The position numbers and the translations under genes were made by a program. Shown here in pieces: positions 27,527 to 38,700 of a DNA stretch of 64,000 nt (positions within the stretch are counted from its first letter, which is position 1; the number at the start of each line of letters is the position of its first letter). Under the pieces are notes generated by a model that had not been told where the DNA came from, did not search any database, and saw only the letters and a list, made by a program, of their open reading frames with translations. Source of the DNA: Taeniopygia guttata (Eukaryota; Chordata; Aves; Passeriformes; Estrildidae); assembly GCF_048771995.1 (NCBI RefSeq), contig NC_133024.1:89870501-89934500 (forward strand), written 5' to 3'.

Positions 27527-28498
27527 CTGCAGGACACAGGGACAATGCTATTTTCTGGAAAGCAGAAAGCAAAGACAGCACCAGCTATAAAAAAATGAAA
27601 GGAGGGAAAGTTTTTACAATTGAAATTATTGACTACTACCAAGTACAATTTAAGCTTCTTTTTGAAAAAACAACCATGCTTTTAAAAAGGGAAAAGTTTC
27701 CCATCATCACCTTTTGGTCCCTCGAGCCCCAGGCTCACGTGTGGGGGGCACTCCTCTCCCGACGGCGGGGGCGAGCCAGCCGTGCCCTGGCAGTGAGAGC
27801 CCTTCCCCCAGCCCGCGCCCGATCCCACGCGAGGCCGGTCCCTGTCCAGCTGCGCCCCTTCCAACGCCGAGCGCCGGGCGCGGGCAGCGATCACGGCCTC
27901 CTCCTCCCCACCCCCATTTCCAGCAGCAGGCACTAGTAGGCCCCAGGGGCAGCTCCCCCCGGGGCCTTCCAACCCCGCTTTTCTCCTCCTCCTCGCAGGC
28001 GGACGGGCCGCGGCCACACCGGGCGGCACAGACCGGCGGCCGCCCCTGCGGCTCGGGCACCCCGCGCCCGCCCGCGCCCCCCGACCGGGGCCTCACCGCC
28101 CGGGCAGAGCCCTGAGCCCCGCGCCGCCTCCCCCCGCAGCGAGGGGCCGCGCTAATCGCCTCGGCGGCGGGGGCGCGGGCAAGGGGGGACGCGCCCGGCG
28201 GCCGCGGGGGGAAGGGGCGGCGGGCGGAGTGCGGGTCCGCGCCGTCCCCATCCCCATCGCGCCCGACCCGCCGCCGTCCCACGCAACCCCTGGTGCTCCC
28301 ATCCTCGGGCGCGGGCTGCCCGCACCTGAGCGGCCGAAGGCAGAGAGAGCCGGCTCCATCCCCCGCCGCCGCCCCGAGACAGGGACCCGGAGCGCGGAGC
28401 GGGAGCACCCCCCGCCCGCCGCGCTGCTGCCGCCGCTTCTGCTGCTGCCGCTGCGGAGGCGCCCGACTGCACATGTGCGGCGGCTGCGCGGGCCTGGC

Positions 28499-28520
28499 GG
28501 GAGGGGGCAGGGGCGGGGGG
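28499..28520 (+). other. G-quadruplex-type motif in the CpG island
   Basis: Four G runs (GGG, G5, G4, G6) are separated by loops of one or two bases (a, ca, c). The runs are on the plus strand, which is the template strand for TFDP1. This is a sequence pattern only; folding is inferred. Confidence 0.75.
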
Positions 28521-28925
28521 AGGCGGCGGGACACCGACATCGGCAGCCCGGGAACAGGGGAGGGAAGCGAGGAGGGAGGAGAGGGTACCGGCAGGGACCG
28601 CCTTCCCCCCCCGCGCTCCGGGGGAGGGGGTGCAGGCAGAAGAGGCGGCGGAGCAAGAGGGTCTCCCCCGGCGGGCTGTCACTTCCCAGCGCGCCTCTGC
28701 CCCCGCCGGCAGCCGGCCCGCCGGGCTCCCGGCCGGCCGCCCCCGCACGCCGTGGCCCCGCACACCGCGGCCCCGCACACCTGCCCAGCGCCGCTGCCGC
28801 CGAGGGGCTGCCCGCGGGAACGGGGGCGATGCGGGTAAACGAGCGGGGACGAGCGAGCGCAGCGATCCTCCCCTCCAACCCTCCCACGGACCCTGCGCGC
28901 GCGACCCCGCCACTCGTCCCTCGTC

Positions 28926-28992
28926 TCTTCTTTTTTTCTTTTTTATTTTTTCTTTTTTAATAAAATTTTAAAAAAAAATTGAAACTTACACT
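28926..28992. other. AT-rich block inside the TFDP1 CpG island
   Basis: The plus strand runs through long T tracts, then aataaaattttaaaaaaaaa. Very GC-rich DNA lies on both sides. On the minus strand it offers poly(dA) tracts and TATA-like TTTTATTAAAAAAG close downstream of the CRE. Confidence 0.85.
28984..28989 (-). promoter_or_regulatory. TFDP1: Candidate splice donor for the non-coding TFDP1 exon 1
   Basis: GTAAGT on the minus strand is the closest match to a consensus donor in the island. If used, exon 1 would be short and would lie just downstream of the CRE. Weaker alternatives on the same strand are CAG|GTGTGC (GT at 28780-28779) and CAG|GTGCGG (GT at 28325-28324). Confidence 0.35.
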
Positions 28993-29019
28993 TTTGTGCG
29001 TCCCCCTGACGCTGCGCGC

Positions 29020-29027
29020 TGACGTCA
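29020..29027 (-). promoter_or_regulatory. TFDP1: CRE (TGACGTCA) in TFDP1 promoter
   Basis: A perfect palindromic cAMP-response element sits in the core of the GC-rich promoter. CREB/ATF family proteins bind this sequence. Use in this promoter is inferred from position. Confidence 0.7.
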
Positions 29028-29121
29028 CGGGCGCGGCGCGCCTCGCACGGGCACACACGCGGAGCGGCCAAGCCAACCCGCCCGCCCGCCGCTCCAAGGC
29101 GCGGAGGGAGCGGGGCATGGA

Positions 29122-29129
29122 GCATGCGC
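29122..29129 (-). promoter_or_regulatory. TFDP1: NRF1-type site GCATGCGC in TFDP1 promoter
   Basis: GCATGCGC is the core of the NRF1 recognition sequence, common in CpG-island promoters. It lies 4 bases from the E2F-type site. Confidence 0.6.
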
Positions 29130-29133
29130 GGGA

Positions 29134-29143
29134 TTTTCGCGCC
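29134..29143 (-). promoter_or_regulatory. TFDP1: E2F/DP-type site TTTTCGCGCC in TFDP1 promoter
   Basis: The plus strand reads TTTTCGCGCC, an exact match to the E2F consensus TTTSSCGC. It lies about 110 bases upstream of the CRE relative to TFDP1 transcription. As TFDP1 encodes the obligate E2F partner, the site could support feedback control; this is inference. Confidence 0.65.
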
Positions 29144-30074
29144 TTCTTCCGACTCCCCGCCCGCCCCGCGGTGCCGAGCGGTGCCCGCGGGCGCGGCCGC
29201 GCTGCCGGCGCGGAGCGGGGTCCGGCCGGGCAGGGCCGTGCGGTTTTGTTGCCACAACATCCTGCTGCCGGTGCTTCCTCATCGCGTCTTGTCCGGCCGT
29301 TACTCGAGCAAAGTTTCGCTTGCAGCGATCGTTGCCAAAATTAGGGATTTTGTGGTAATCCAAGCGAAAGTTTTCCTTCGGGCGGTTGCAGCTCTTAACC
29401 TTGCGCCCAAAAGCAAAGCACCGCGGGCGGTGCAGCCTCTGCGTGCCATGACGACCGCAGAAACAGAGCATGTTAGCGAGGGTTATGTGATAAAATTACA
29501 TCAGTGTCCTGTTAGTTTTGGGGGCAAAAAAACAACCCCAGAACCTGCAGCGTTGCTGGGGGGCCTGCAGAGGCAGAGCCGTCATAGTGGGAACTGCAGG
29601 AAAGCAAGGAAAGCTCAAGAGCCGTGCTCATCACCGCTCACAGGGGTGGATGCAGGGCTGCTCGATGGGGAGGAAGCTATACACAGTTCTGCACGCAAGA
29701 GCAAGCCTGCACGGTACAAGGTTGCTCATAACGCAATGAAGAGAGGAGCAGGAAGTAAAAGGCTCGTTCTTTCGCTAAATTCGTGCTGCTTCCTGGGAAA
29801 GACGACTAGGTGGGAATAGAACACACGAGCACAGAGCCGCTACATTGCAGCAGCAGACAAATCCAGCAGAGAGAATGCTGGAGAAGATGCATTTCACGAG
29901 TCTATCAGATTCATGTTCACTTTTATACCTTACTCTGTTTTGGGATTTTTTAATAGACGTTCAATTGTTGTGCTTTACCATAATAATGAAACAGTACGTT
30001 CATTTTCCTGATAAATAGCAATCTTTGGAGTGTTTTATTAACAATGCCTTTCCCATCTCGCCCTTCCCCTCCCG

Positions 30075-30092
30075 CCCCCCCCCCCCCCCCCC
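30075..30092. repeat. Poly-C run of 18 bases
   Basis: An uninterrupted C tract follows a C/T-rich lead-in (cccttcccctcccg). Its G-rich complement could form a quadruplex. Confidence 0.95.
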
Positions 30093-32960
30093 GTGCGCTA
30101 CTGTAAGGTTATTACCCCATTTCTTCATTCCTCTTGATTAAGATTGATGGGAAAGGCCATCGAAGAAAGAAAGTAATAATGAAATTGTGTTTATAATATT
30201 ATAACATTTCAGAAAGCAGCAAAAACTTTCACACACAAAACACATAAGCCAGCTGCAGGAAAAAAAAATTGCTTCCTGAAAGACATCTCCAGTTGATAAT
30301 GCTGCTCTCTACCCTTTAGGTCATATATACTGTGCCTGAGGGTTCAAACCGTCTATGTATCTCACATCCCTATCCACCCACCTCCTGCTCTTTTGTTTTA
30401 CATTAATTCTTGTAGGAAAAACACTTGCGAGTCAACAGAACAAGCACAAACAAGGAGTGTCCCAGTTCGCTAGAATTTATTTTGATACATGCTAACTGCC
30501 CAAACATGCTCAACTGTTAGGTAGTGGTTTGGTTTTTTTTTCTTCTTTAGCCGAGGGTTGTTCGCAACTAATTTGAAGTGTTTGTACCGGTGAAAAAATG
30601 TTCAACACTTCTCTAATCTCTGAGCACACCTTTTGCAGGTATTTTGGAGCTTTAGGATTTCGTTTGTGTTGTAGTGGTGGAAGGCTATTCCACTTTACAG
30701 TTTTCTGGGAAGTGTCTGTCCCTTTTAAGGGTGAACGAAAATCAGAACAGATCATAACTTTAAAGAGCATCAGTGCGGCAGGACTTCATGACAGACGTGA
30801 GAAAATTGTCTCAAGAGGTCATCTAGTCTATAGGCAGAAAGCTTCAACAGATGCCAGAGGAAATGCACGTGAATGGGGAGCAATGCAATCTGAACACTGT
30901 GATCTGTGCAAACTCATGACTTAATTAAAGACCTCATGTCACCTGACCACCTTGTCAGCATCTGGCCTCTTGGGGAGTTACCATCTCCCAATTCTCAAAT
31001 TTCTACTCTATTTTAGGAAATAAAAAATACAGCTTGGTACCATAACTGAAATTTTTACTACTCTCTGATACAGGTTTTTCCCACAAGGCAGGATCAGCTA
31101 TCCCTAAGTCACTCTTGTCACAACGTTGTCCAGTTTGTTGTCTCCAGCCAGCAGAAGGTTTTCCTAGTCCCACTGTCTTGTAAGTGTCATTAAGTCCAAC
31201 CCAGCACTGGTAATTACTCAACAGAGGCGGTGGGAGAACCCAAGGAGCAAATCTGGGCGAAGTTGGTAGAGGCATGCTTTTGCCTTCTGCCTTTATGTGT
31301 TGAGTGGGCTACACATCTCTGAGCTCTAAGGACATCTCACTGTTCTTCCTTCTCCCTGCAGTAGTTTTGTTGGCTCCCTGGTTGTCAGGTCAACACTGGA
31401 CCTCTGATACTTTGCTGCTCCTTACAAGCTAATTGCATTTCCCACAAAATAGCAACGCTGTTAGTGTGGCTCGCCTCTTGTCATTCAGGGATCCCGTTTC
31501 CTCCACCTTTGGCACTGCCCACATGCTGGAACACTGCCAGGACTGGTTACCGAGCAGAACTATGGATTCCTTCCCTAGACAAACCCCAGGAGTGCTTTTG
31601 TGGTTGGATTGTTCCTGGGTTTGTTCCAACAGGCAAGACCACACTAGATTTCTCACCCCCTCTATTAAGCATCATTGTACAGCAATATTTTGTCATACAA
31701 GGCACTCCCACATCTTTTTGCCTGCAAAGCTGAGGATGTCCAATCATAAAACAAGTGAAATACAAGCGTTGTGAGGATGCTTTTCCTCATATTTGAGAAT
31801 GATAGGAAGCATAAATTCTTACAGCTTTTAAAAGGCTGTGCCAAGGACTTAGTCCACCACACCACATTCTTGAGCCATCCTAGACCTACATCAGCCACAA
31901 TTTCAGGAAACCACCTCACAGCTCCCACAAATACCTTCCGACTGACAAACTGAAGCTACCCACTCTATATGGGATAAGCCACAAGTAGGGTGGTTGTGGG
32001 TCCATATACACTAATCTGACCCCAAGGCCAGGGAAATGGCTCACAAAGCACAGCCCACACTACCAGCTTTTAAACTACTTTGGCTCCTTTATCTTCACAG
32101 AATTATCAAGGATAGCAATTAAGGGGCAACACACAAGAACTCAAATTTTCAGGAAGCCATGCCAAATAAGCACAGCTAAATCCACCTACAAAATAAATAA
32201 ACCAAACCCCCTCCCCCCCCCAAAAAAAAACCAACTCAACCCCAAAGTAGCTGAATGAGTTGCAAGTCAAGCATAGAGAAGACCTTCCTTTTCACTTCCT
32301 TACGTTCAGCTTGACCATAGGAATATCCTCTCATCACTTAATGAGGCTTCTGCTCCGTATCAGCTTTTCTGTATTAAAATGATACTGATCATTAGTTAAC
32401 AAATGAGATAGAACCACTGTCCAACAACCTGGAACACGAATTTCCAGAAAAAGACCATTGTTTTTCAAGAAACCTTCAACAAATCAGTAGATTTTCCTTT
32501 CAGGGCTTCTGGAACTCTGCTTTAATTTTACCTGCTTGACACAGAAAAGAATATTCCACAGTACAAGCATAATGTTTCTGAAAAGCTGCAATTATATCTA
32601 AGTGGGCTGATTATGCAATATTCTCCCCATTTTTCATACAGGAATGAGTGATCATTCAGGAATAAGGTCTGTTGTTTCTGTCCTAAGATCATATCATGAG
32701 ACTAGCCCATTTGGACATGGAATTATGCATGCAGCCATTATTTGCATTTCAGGAAATATTTACAGTATCTCAATATACATCCAGATTTCTATGAGGCAAT
32801 CTCAAATGTCTGCAAACAGACTTACGATATGTCTGTTAAGATCACCAATTTGCACTTACATCTAATACTGAACCAGGCAACCCAAGTCTGTGTCAACAAA
32901 GAGGCACAGAACACACAAGGCTATTCCTCTTCTCCCAGTTCTCCTAAAGCCTAGCCAAGT

Positions 32961-33338
32961 TGTCCCAGTTTTGGGGTTTTGGCCAGGACAGAGCTTTTTT
33001 TTCATAGCAGGCATGAGGGAGTGGAACCTGGAGTGGGCATGTGTACCTTGTTATTCTATACCATCCTACCTCATTGCCAGAGTCAGGAAAAAGGGGCTCC
33101 CTCTCTTCCAGGAAGAAACTGTTGTTGTCTGGGGGTGCTCTTTGTACGATTTTGTTATTAATATCGTTGCTGTTACTGTTTGTTTTCTTATCTCATTGCT
33201 GTTTCCAGTAAATGGTGCTTATCTCAATCCACAATCTTTGCCTTTTGTGCTTCCAGCTGGGGGGAAGAGGGGAAACAATTGACAGCCTGGTTTTGGTGAC
33301 AGCACTAAATTGGGGAATACTATTTCTAAACCATGACA
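32961..33338 (+). mobile_element. Solo LTR of an avian endogenous retrovirus (fossil)
   Basis: The segment starts tgtcccagttttggggttttgg and ends ctaaaccatgaca. The terminal TG...CA-type imperfect inverted ends and phrases such as ggccaggacag and gctgtttccagtaaatgg are familiar from bird ERV LTRs. The same four bases (aagt) flank both ends (32,957-32,960 and 33,339-33,342), which fits a target-site duplication. No internal retroviral genes are present, so it is a solo LTR of about 378 bases. The family is not resolved and the age appears moderate. Confidence 0.7.
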
Positions 33339-35153
33339 AAGTTTATTTGGGAGAGAACTGAGAGATGAGGCAACCAGTAAGGTATCTAGATGCTTGCTTT
33401 CCTTTTTTGAACATGGTACCAAAGAGCTTTTCACTCAAATATTTTAAAAGATATTCAGGAAAATATTGTCCTTCTTTTAAGAGACACATGCCATCAGTAT
33501 TTTCCTAGTCTCTTTCCTGACTTTTAAAGAGTTTTCTAGAGAACTACAACTACCCACAGCAATTTATTTAGATAAAAGTTTTTACTCATCACATAATTGC
33601 TTGAAGGGCTAACTAAGTGACGTAATGGAAACCATACAGAGATCTCTACCATGACCTGTCATACATTTTTCCCCCTGAAACAGGTACAAACTACATGTGA
33701 AACAAGCATCTTTCAAAGCCAAAATGAAGCATTTAGGAAAGATGCTTGTATTTCATGCAGAAACAATGAGCTAGGTGAGCGGACAGAATGGATAGGAGAG
33801 TTAAGAAACAAATTATTTCAGTGAGGTACCTGGAAAAGAGTAAAAGGTCTGAGCTAGTAGACTGTTAAATGGAACCATAAAACCTGAACTGCTCCTCTAT
33901 TTTGAATAAAAGTATTGAAATATAGCAAAAAATCAGTTTTGAGTTTCTTTTCTGCTATAGATTCATTTTATTAAACAATATTTTATTTATAGGGCAGCTT
34001 TTTGTTCTGCATTTGTGTGTTTTGTGACAACTTTAGAAACCATTTGAGGGGAGGTGGAATTGCCATACATTCCTCCAATTATTATGAAGCATTAGTGCCT
34101 AGAGGGAAAACTCCAAATCCAGTGAGCAAGAACTCAAATATGATGATATCTATCCTGTCCCACCAGTACATGCACGCTCCAGACTAATCCAAGTTTCATT
34201 TAGACAAGCCCAGCAAATGTCAGAGAAAACACAGAAGAAACTGAAGCTGCTATAGGAGAAAGAGGTATAGAGTACAAAAATCCATCCAAAGCTTTGTGTT
34301 GCTACTTGGAGGACAATTTTCATTTTAATTGTCAATTTAAACCCTGTAACATGCATTTTTTCTAACCATTTTGTGGGTATCAATGTTATTTCAGAGGACA
34401 CTGCAATACTGACCTGAAGTGTTAATGTATCTTAAATAGTATTGGTTTTAGCAGATGAACCTCAAGATGATTCTTAAATGCTTTGTCACAGAGCAGGTTA
34501 TAGCCTATGAGTAAGATTTCTCTATGACACTTAAATAATGGGCTTTTACAAGACCTATCTCACTACATACAACATTTTAAAGAAAAACCACGTTTAAGAT
34601 CACATTCAAAACACTGTTTTCTAAAATATCATGGTATTTTAAGAAGACTAACAATTTATTCAACGTAAATGTAACTTAAAAGGTCGTGGAGTTGCAAATA
34701 CACATCCAGTCTGCTGTTTCCAGTTTTCTGTGAGCTAATTTACTTAAAATAATTTCAAATCTAGAATAGTGTCAACTAAGAGCCAACTTCCAAGGTTACA
34801 AGAAGTACTATTTTTCACATCTAATTGAAATTACACTTCCCAGTTTTACCATATTTATTTTTGATTTAAAAGAAAACACCCCTGTAAACCATTACTGTAG
34901 CAGCAGTTAGCAACAAGAATGGGTAACAACTTTCAGTATGCAAACATAAATTATGCCCTTTCTTACTGTCAATTTTTAGTCAAATATGTAAATAAATACA
35001 AGAGCTAACACAAAATATACCACTATAAGGAAATATGCTGCATTCTGGAATAAAACATCATGCAGTACTGGCTGCATGAATTGGAATATGTAATTAATTG
35101 CTTGGAATTGATGCTAAACAGTTAAACCTTTTCTTTGTGTAGAGAATCACTCT

Positions 35154-35159
35154 TTTATT
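35154..35159 (-). terminator. TMCO3: Candidate poly(A) signal AATAAA for TMCO3
   Basis: This is the first canonical AATAAA on the minus strand after the TMCO3 stop codon, giving a 3' UTR of roughly 0.55 kb. Further signals at 34,854-34,859 and 34,655-34,660 would give longer UTRs. Confidence 0.45.
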
Positions 35160-35266
35160 CACCATCAGAAATTTGTTTTGTAATTAATTTTATACTGCTA
35201 TATTAAAATCATAAATGTGAAAATGACTCAAGTCATTTAGTGAAAGTAGATACCATAGGCACCATA

Positions 35267-35282
35267 ATATATATATATATAT
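35267..35282. repeat. (TA)8 microsatellite
   Basis: Eight uninterrupted TA units lie within the probable TMCO3 3' UTR, upstream of the nearest AATAAA. Confidence 0.9.
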
Positions 35283-35682
35283 CTTTTTTATCTTTTTGAA
35301 CAAAATCTGGTGATGAACCAGCATTAACAGGATGAAAATTAAAAGGCACATTCAGGCAAAAAAACCAATCAACATAGTTTGCATGACACTATATTTAAAA
35401 AAAATAATTTATGCTCTGAATAACAGATTGAATCAGAAACAAATGTTCTAGTAGATTCCAATCAGTCAAAGTAAATTTTGTAAAAGGTGTGCAATTCATA
35501 TTACGTAATTATTTTTTAGTATTGAATTTTGTTTTAAGGTCTGTATAAGGCTTATAACCAAGTGCTTATTAAGAGGACTGACTACTCAACAGGTCTTGTT
35601 TTCTGAGTGCATAGAAATACAATGAACAATGAAGATGTTTTCCTTGCAAGAGAACATATCCTTCTATTTGTGCAAATCTTGA

Positions 35683-35796
35683 TCAAGTACTTGAACGTCT
35701 TTCAGGTCTCGGAACACATTTCATAATTGCAGCTCTCCACAGGGCAGGGGCAAGTAAAAGGCTTAGAGTAGTCACACTCAGAACAAGAAGATAGAC
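35683..35796 (-). CDS. TMCO3: TMCO3 last coding exon with stop
   Basis: The exon reads [20 protein letters not shown] then [17 protein letters not shown] and TGA (35685-35683). The acceptor is TTTTGCAG. It encodes the last membrane segment and a short basic tail, corresponding to about residues 641-677. The human end is SSL as recalled. Confidence 0.97.
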   Translation of the reverse strand, partial: VYLLVLSVTTLSLLLAPALWRAAIMKCVPRPERRSST

Positions 35797-38700
35797 CTGC
35801 AAAAGGCAAAGAAAAGCCATTACTTCTCTTGGTTACATGGTGGTACAAATAAGTATCTAGAAGTTTGAGGAGATTAGGCTCTTTTAGACCACGTTTTCAA
35901 GAGACTTCACCTGTCTTCCTAAGCCACTTTGCATATTGCTACAAAAGCAAACAAGTACATGCTCAAATAATCTAATTACCTCTTTACCCGGTGTGAAGAT
36001 ACAATTGCAAAAACATCATTATGAGCTTACAGAAATACAATTTTCTTATGTGAAGTGATCAATTTTGAAAATGCAGTATTTGTAAAGAAGTCAAAAGCCA
36101 ATTATCACTTTATTTAAAAACCAAAATGAAAATACCCAAACAAACAAACCAAACCAAAAATACCCCCAATCAATCAAGAAAATGAAAAACCCCACCAGCA
36201 CCACTCTAAACTATTCTGGTTTAACAATATAATGGCAAAGTTCACTTATAAGTTTGCTCATCAACAGAAAAAAGCAAACATAAATCCCTTTAAGTAAAGA
36301 AGATGCTACTAAGATGCTAGATCTTCTAAAAAAAAAAAGGATCCTAACTACATAGTTTGACTAAATCTTGGAAAACAGTGGCAGGAAGTAGTTTTGAGGT
36401 CTCAAGCAAAATAATGAGTTTAGGAAATTTCAGAGATATACAAACCTATACATTAGATAATCATGTGAGAGCAGAAAAAAATGAAAGCCTACAAGCCTCC
36501 AAGCTCAGTGGGTGGGCCCCTAAACTGGTTCTGTGATCACATATAGATACCTTGAAACTCTATGCAAACATGCGATATTTGTAACTCTTAATTATATGAA
36601 GGAGTGAACATGAAAGTGAACCACCTTTACTCAATGAAAATTAAAACCTCAGAGCACGAGGAGAGCATTTTTTGTGAGCAGAAGCACAGAGGATAAAGCA
36701 GCTAGAACTAGAAAGTGAGGTCAGTTCTTGTATCTCTACAGCCATAATTTACCTAATTTCATAAATCAGATTTTATCTTCCAAAAAAAGTAACATTCTCA
36801 CAGTTCAGAATAAAACTAAGGCTTCTTTCCCAGGGGACTTTTTTCATAACTACCGAAAACATTGGTTGTTTCAGGATTAAAATGAACAAGCTTTACAGGT
36901 TAAAGTGATTACAAGTGTATTTGCTTGTTTAAATGTTAAGGCAATTTTCACAATATCTGCTCTCCAGTTCTTATTTTCTGGTATTTCCTTCTTCAAATCC
37001 TAAATTCTCTCTGTATAGTACACTCCTATACCTCTTTCAATAGCTGTATCAAGATTTTAAAAGCAAAGGCTTCTCAATCTTTATGACTTGGGTGCTATCT
37101 GCAACTCACTGTTCACATAATTAAGTTGTAATTGAGAGAAGTTAAGGTAAAGCATTTATAACTAAGCTATTTAAAATACTAAGGTACAATATGAAACAAG
37201 TGAGAACCAGCACTAGAAACCCTGTCAGGGACATAAAAGTATCCATTTGTATGGGTTGATTCTACTTTTTTAACAGTTGAGAGGTGCCACAAAATTGGAG
37301 TGTATTGGTATTTCAAATACTGGGATTTTGTATTACAGTGTAGTTATTCAGGTGCAAAAAATGAAGTTAATAACCACAGAACAGCTTACCTCCCGAGATA
37401 TGATCCCTGCTCTGCGTGCTCTACTTCCCAGAACAAAAGAGAATTCACTGACTTGTGCCAGTCCTGCTGAGACAATCCACTTGATATATTGGCTGGTCTT
37501 TGGAAGAATCAAAGAAAGGACAAGCACTGCCAAGACAAACTTTAAAAACAGGTGGTTTTGAGTTACTGGGGGTTTGTTTTGTTTGTTTGTTTAAATAAAG
37601 AAGTGCAATAAACAAATAGTACTATCTCTGTAAGATACATAGCATCAAATAGAGTAATTTTGGACATAACATAAAATAATGGACCTCTAAGTGTGTCTTC
37701 TGTATTAATGTCAAAAGAGACAAACATACATTGCACAGTAAAAAGTAGCATCTTCTTTACTATAATAAAACACTTGATAACTATCACAAATCCCAAGCTT
37801 GAGAGAAATAGATGCTTTGCCATGTGCAATTTACTTTTAACATTAAATAATTTTCTTTTTAAATACCTGAAGACTATTGTATCAAACTGTATTCTAATCA
37901 GTAAGATTCCTTCAAATACATATTTACAGTAATATTCTCTGTTATATCAAATGTTCAGTTCTTCCATAAATTGTCTTTAGGGCATGCAGCACAAAGACTA
38001 CTTAGATTAATGAAGATTAAAATATTTTTTAAAAGCGTAAAAGAAAATACCTTCATTATGACGACAGACAATGTAAGGAATAGCAAGACTGTGAGTTCAT
38101 ATATTACAAAAGTGGGAAAAACATGAAGTCCTAGAAGGGAAGAAAACAATATTGCACAGTTTGAGGCCAATATCTTACTATGGTAATTTTCTGGGTTAAT
38201 AATAAATTTAATTGCAAGACTGTATTCCCAAAACAAATCAAACAAAAAGCCTTAACTAATTACCACCCACCCACTATATCACTAAAGCCCTAAATATCTA
38301 GTTGATCACAAAAGCATGTCCTGCAATATCCAGCCCTTTTTTCTTTCGGGGAAGTCTAGCATAGGCAATATTCCCAACTGAATTAAATTGCATATGACTG
38401 ATGCACAAGCATTTTAATATCTAAAATCTTTTGTCTTCCACACCAGTCAACAATACAAAATCTGAACTGAAACACACATCTAATGAAAGTTATAAAAACC
38501 CTGCAAGAAAATAATTCCATTGTTATGCACAGTCATTCTAATATTTTGCTGGTCATTAACTTTTTTTATGGTATGGTAATGGACTATCACATTGGGAGGA
38601 ACGTGATACTCAGTATTTGCACAGACTATAGCTACAACAGAAATCCAAAGTGTTTTCATTGTACAACTTTCATTTCCAAACTCTAAAAGTCACCTGAACT

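Larger units (their letters stand above)
27720..29260 (-). promoter_or_regulatory. TFDP1: CpG-island promoter of TFDP1
   Basis: About 1.5 kb is extremely rich in C, G and CpG, in sharp contrast to the AT-rich flanks. It lies just upstream of the TFDP1 start-codon exon. It contains Sp1-like GC boxes, an E2F-type site, an NRF1-type site and a CRE, all clustered at 29,020-29,180. That places the main minus-strand start probably somewhat below 29,020. The non-coding exon 1 cannot be fixed from sequence alone. Long open frames here on both strands result from the lack of stop codons in GC-rich DNA. A 60-base AT-rich block (28,926-28,992) interrupts the island. Confidence 0.9.
29261..35682. other. 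TMCO3-TFDP1 intergenic region
   Basis: About 6.4 kb separates the TFDP1 promoter island from the TMCO3 stop codon and includes the TMCO3 3' UTR. It holds a poly-C run (30,075-30,092), a solo LTR (32,961-33,338) and candidate minus-strand poly(A) signals. No coding gene was recognised on either strand; the open frames are short and unrelated to known families. Confidence 0.75.

Noticed and set aside
27412-27936. Plus-strand frame of 174 codons over the TFDP1 start-codon exon
   Set aside because: It runs antisense to the real MAKD exon and into the CpG island, with no family match.
27707-28971. Long open frames on both strands in the TFDP1 CpG island (up to 277 codons)
   Set aside because: GC-rich DNA has few stop codons. 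The frames overlap on both strands, encode Pro/Ala/Arg/Gly-rich sequence and match no family.
30800-30850. CR1-like phrase aggtcatctagtct
   Set aside because: Only a short phrase matches and no other CR1 landmarks flank it.
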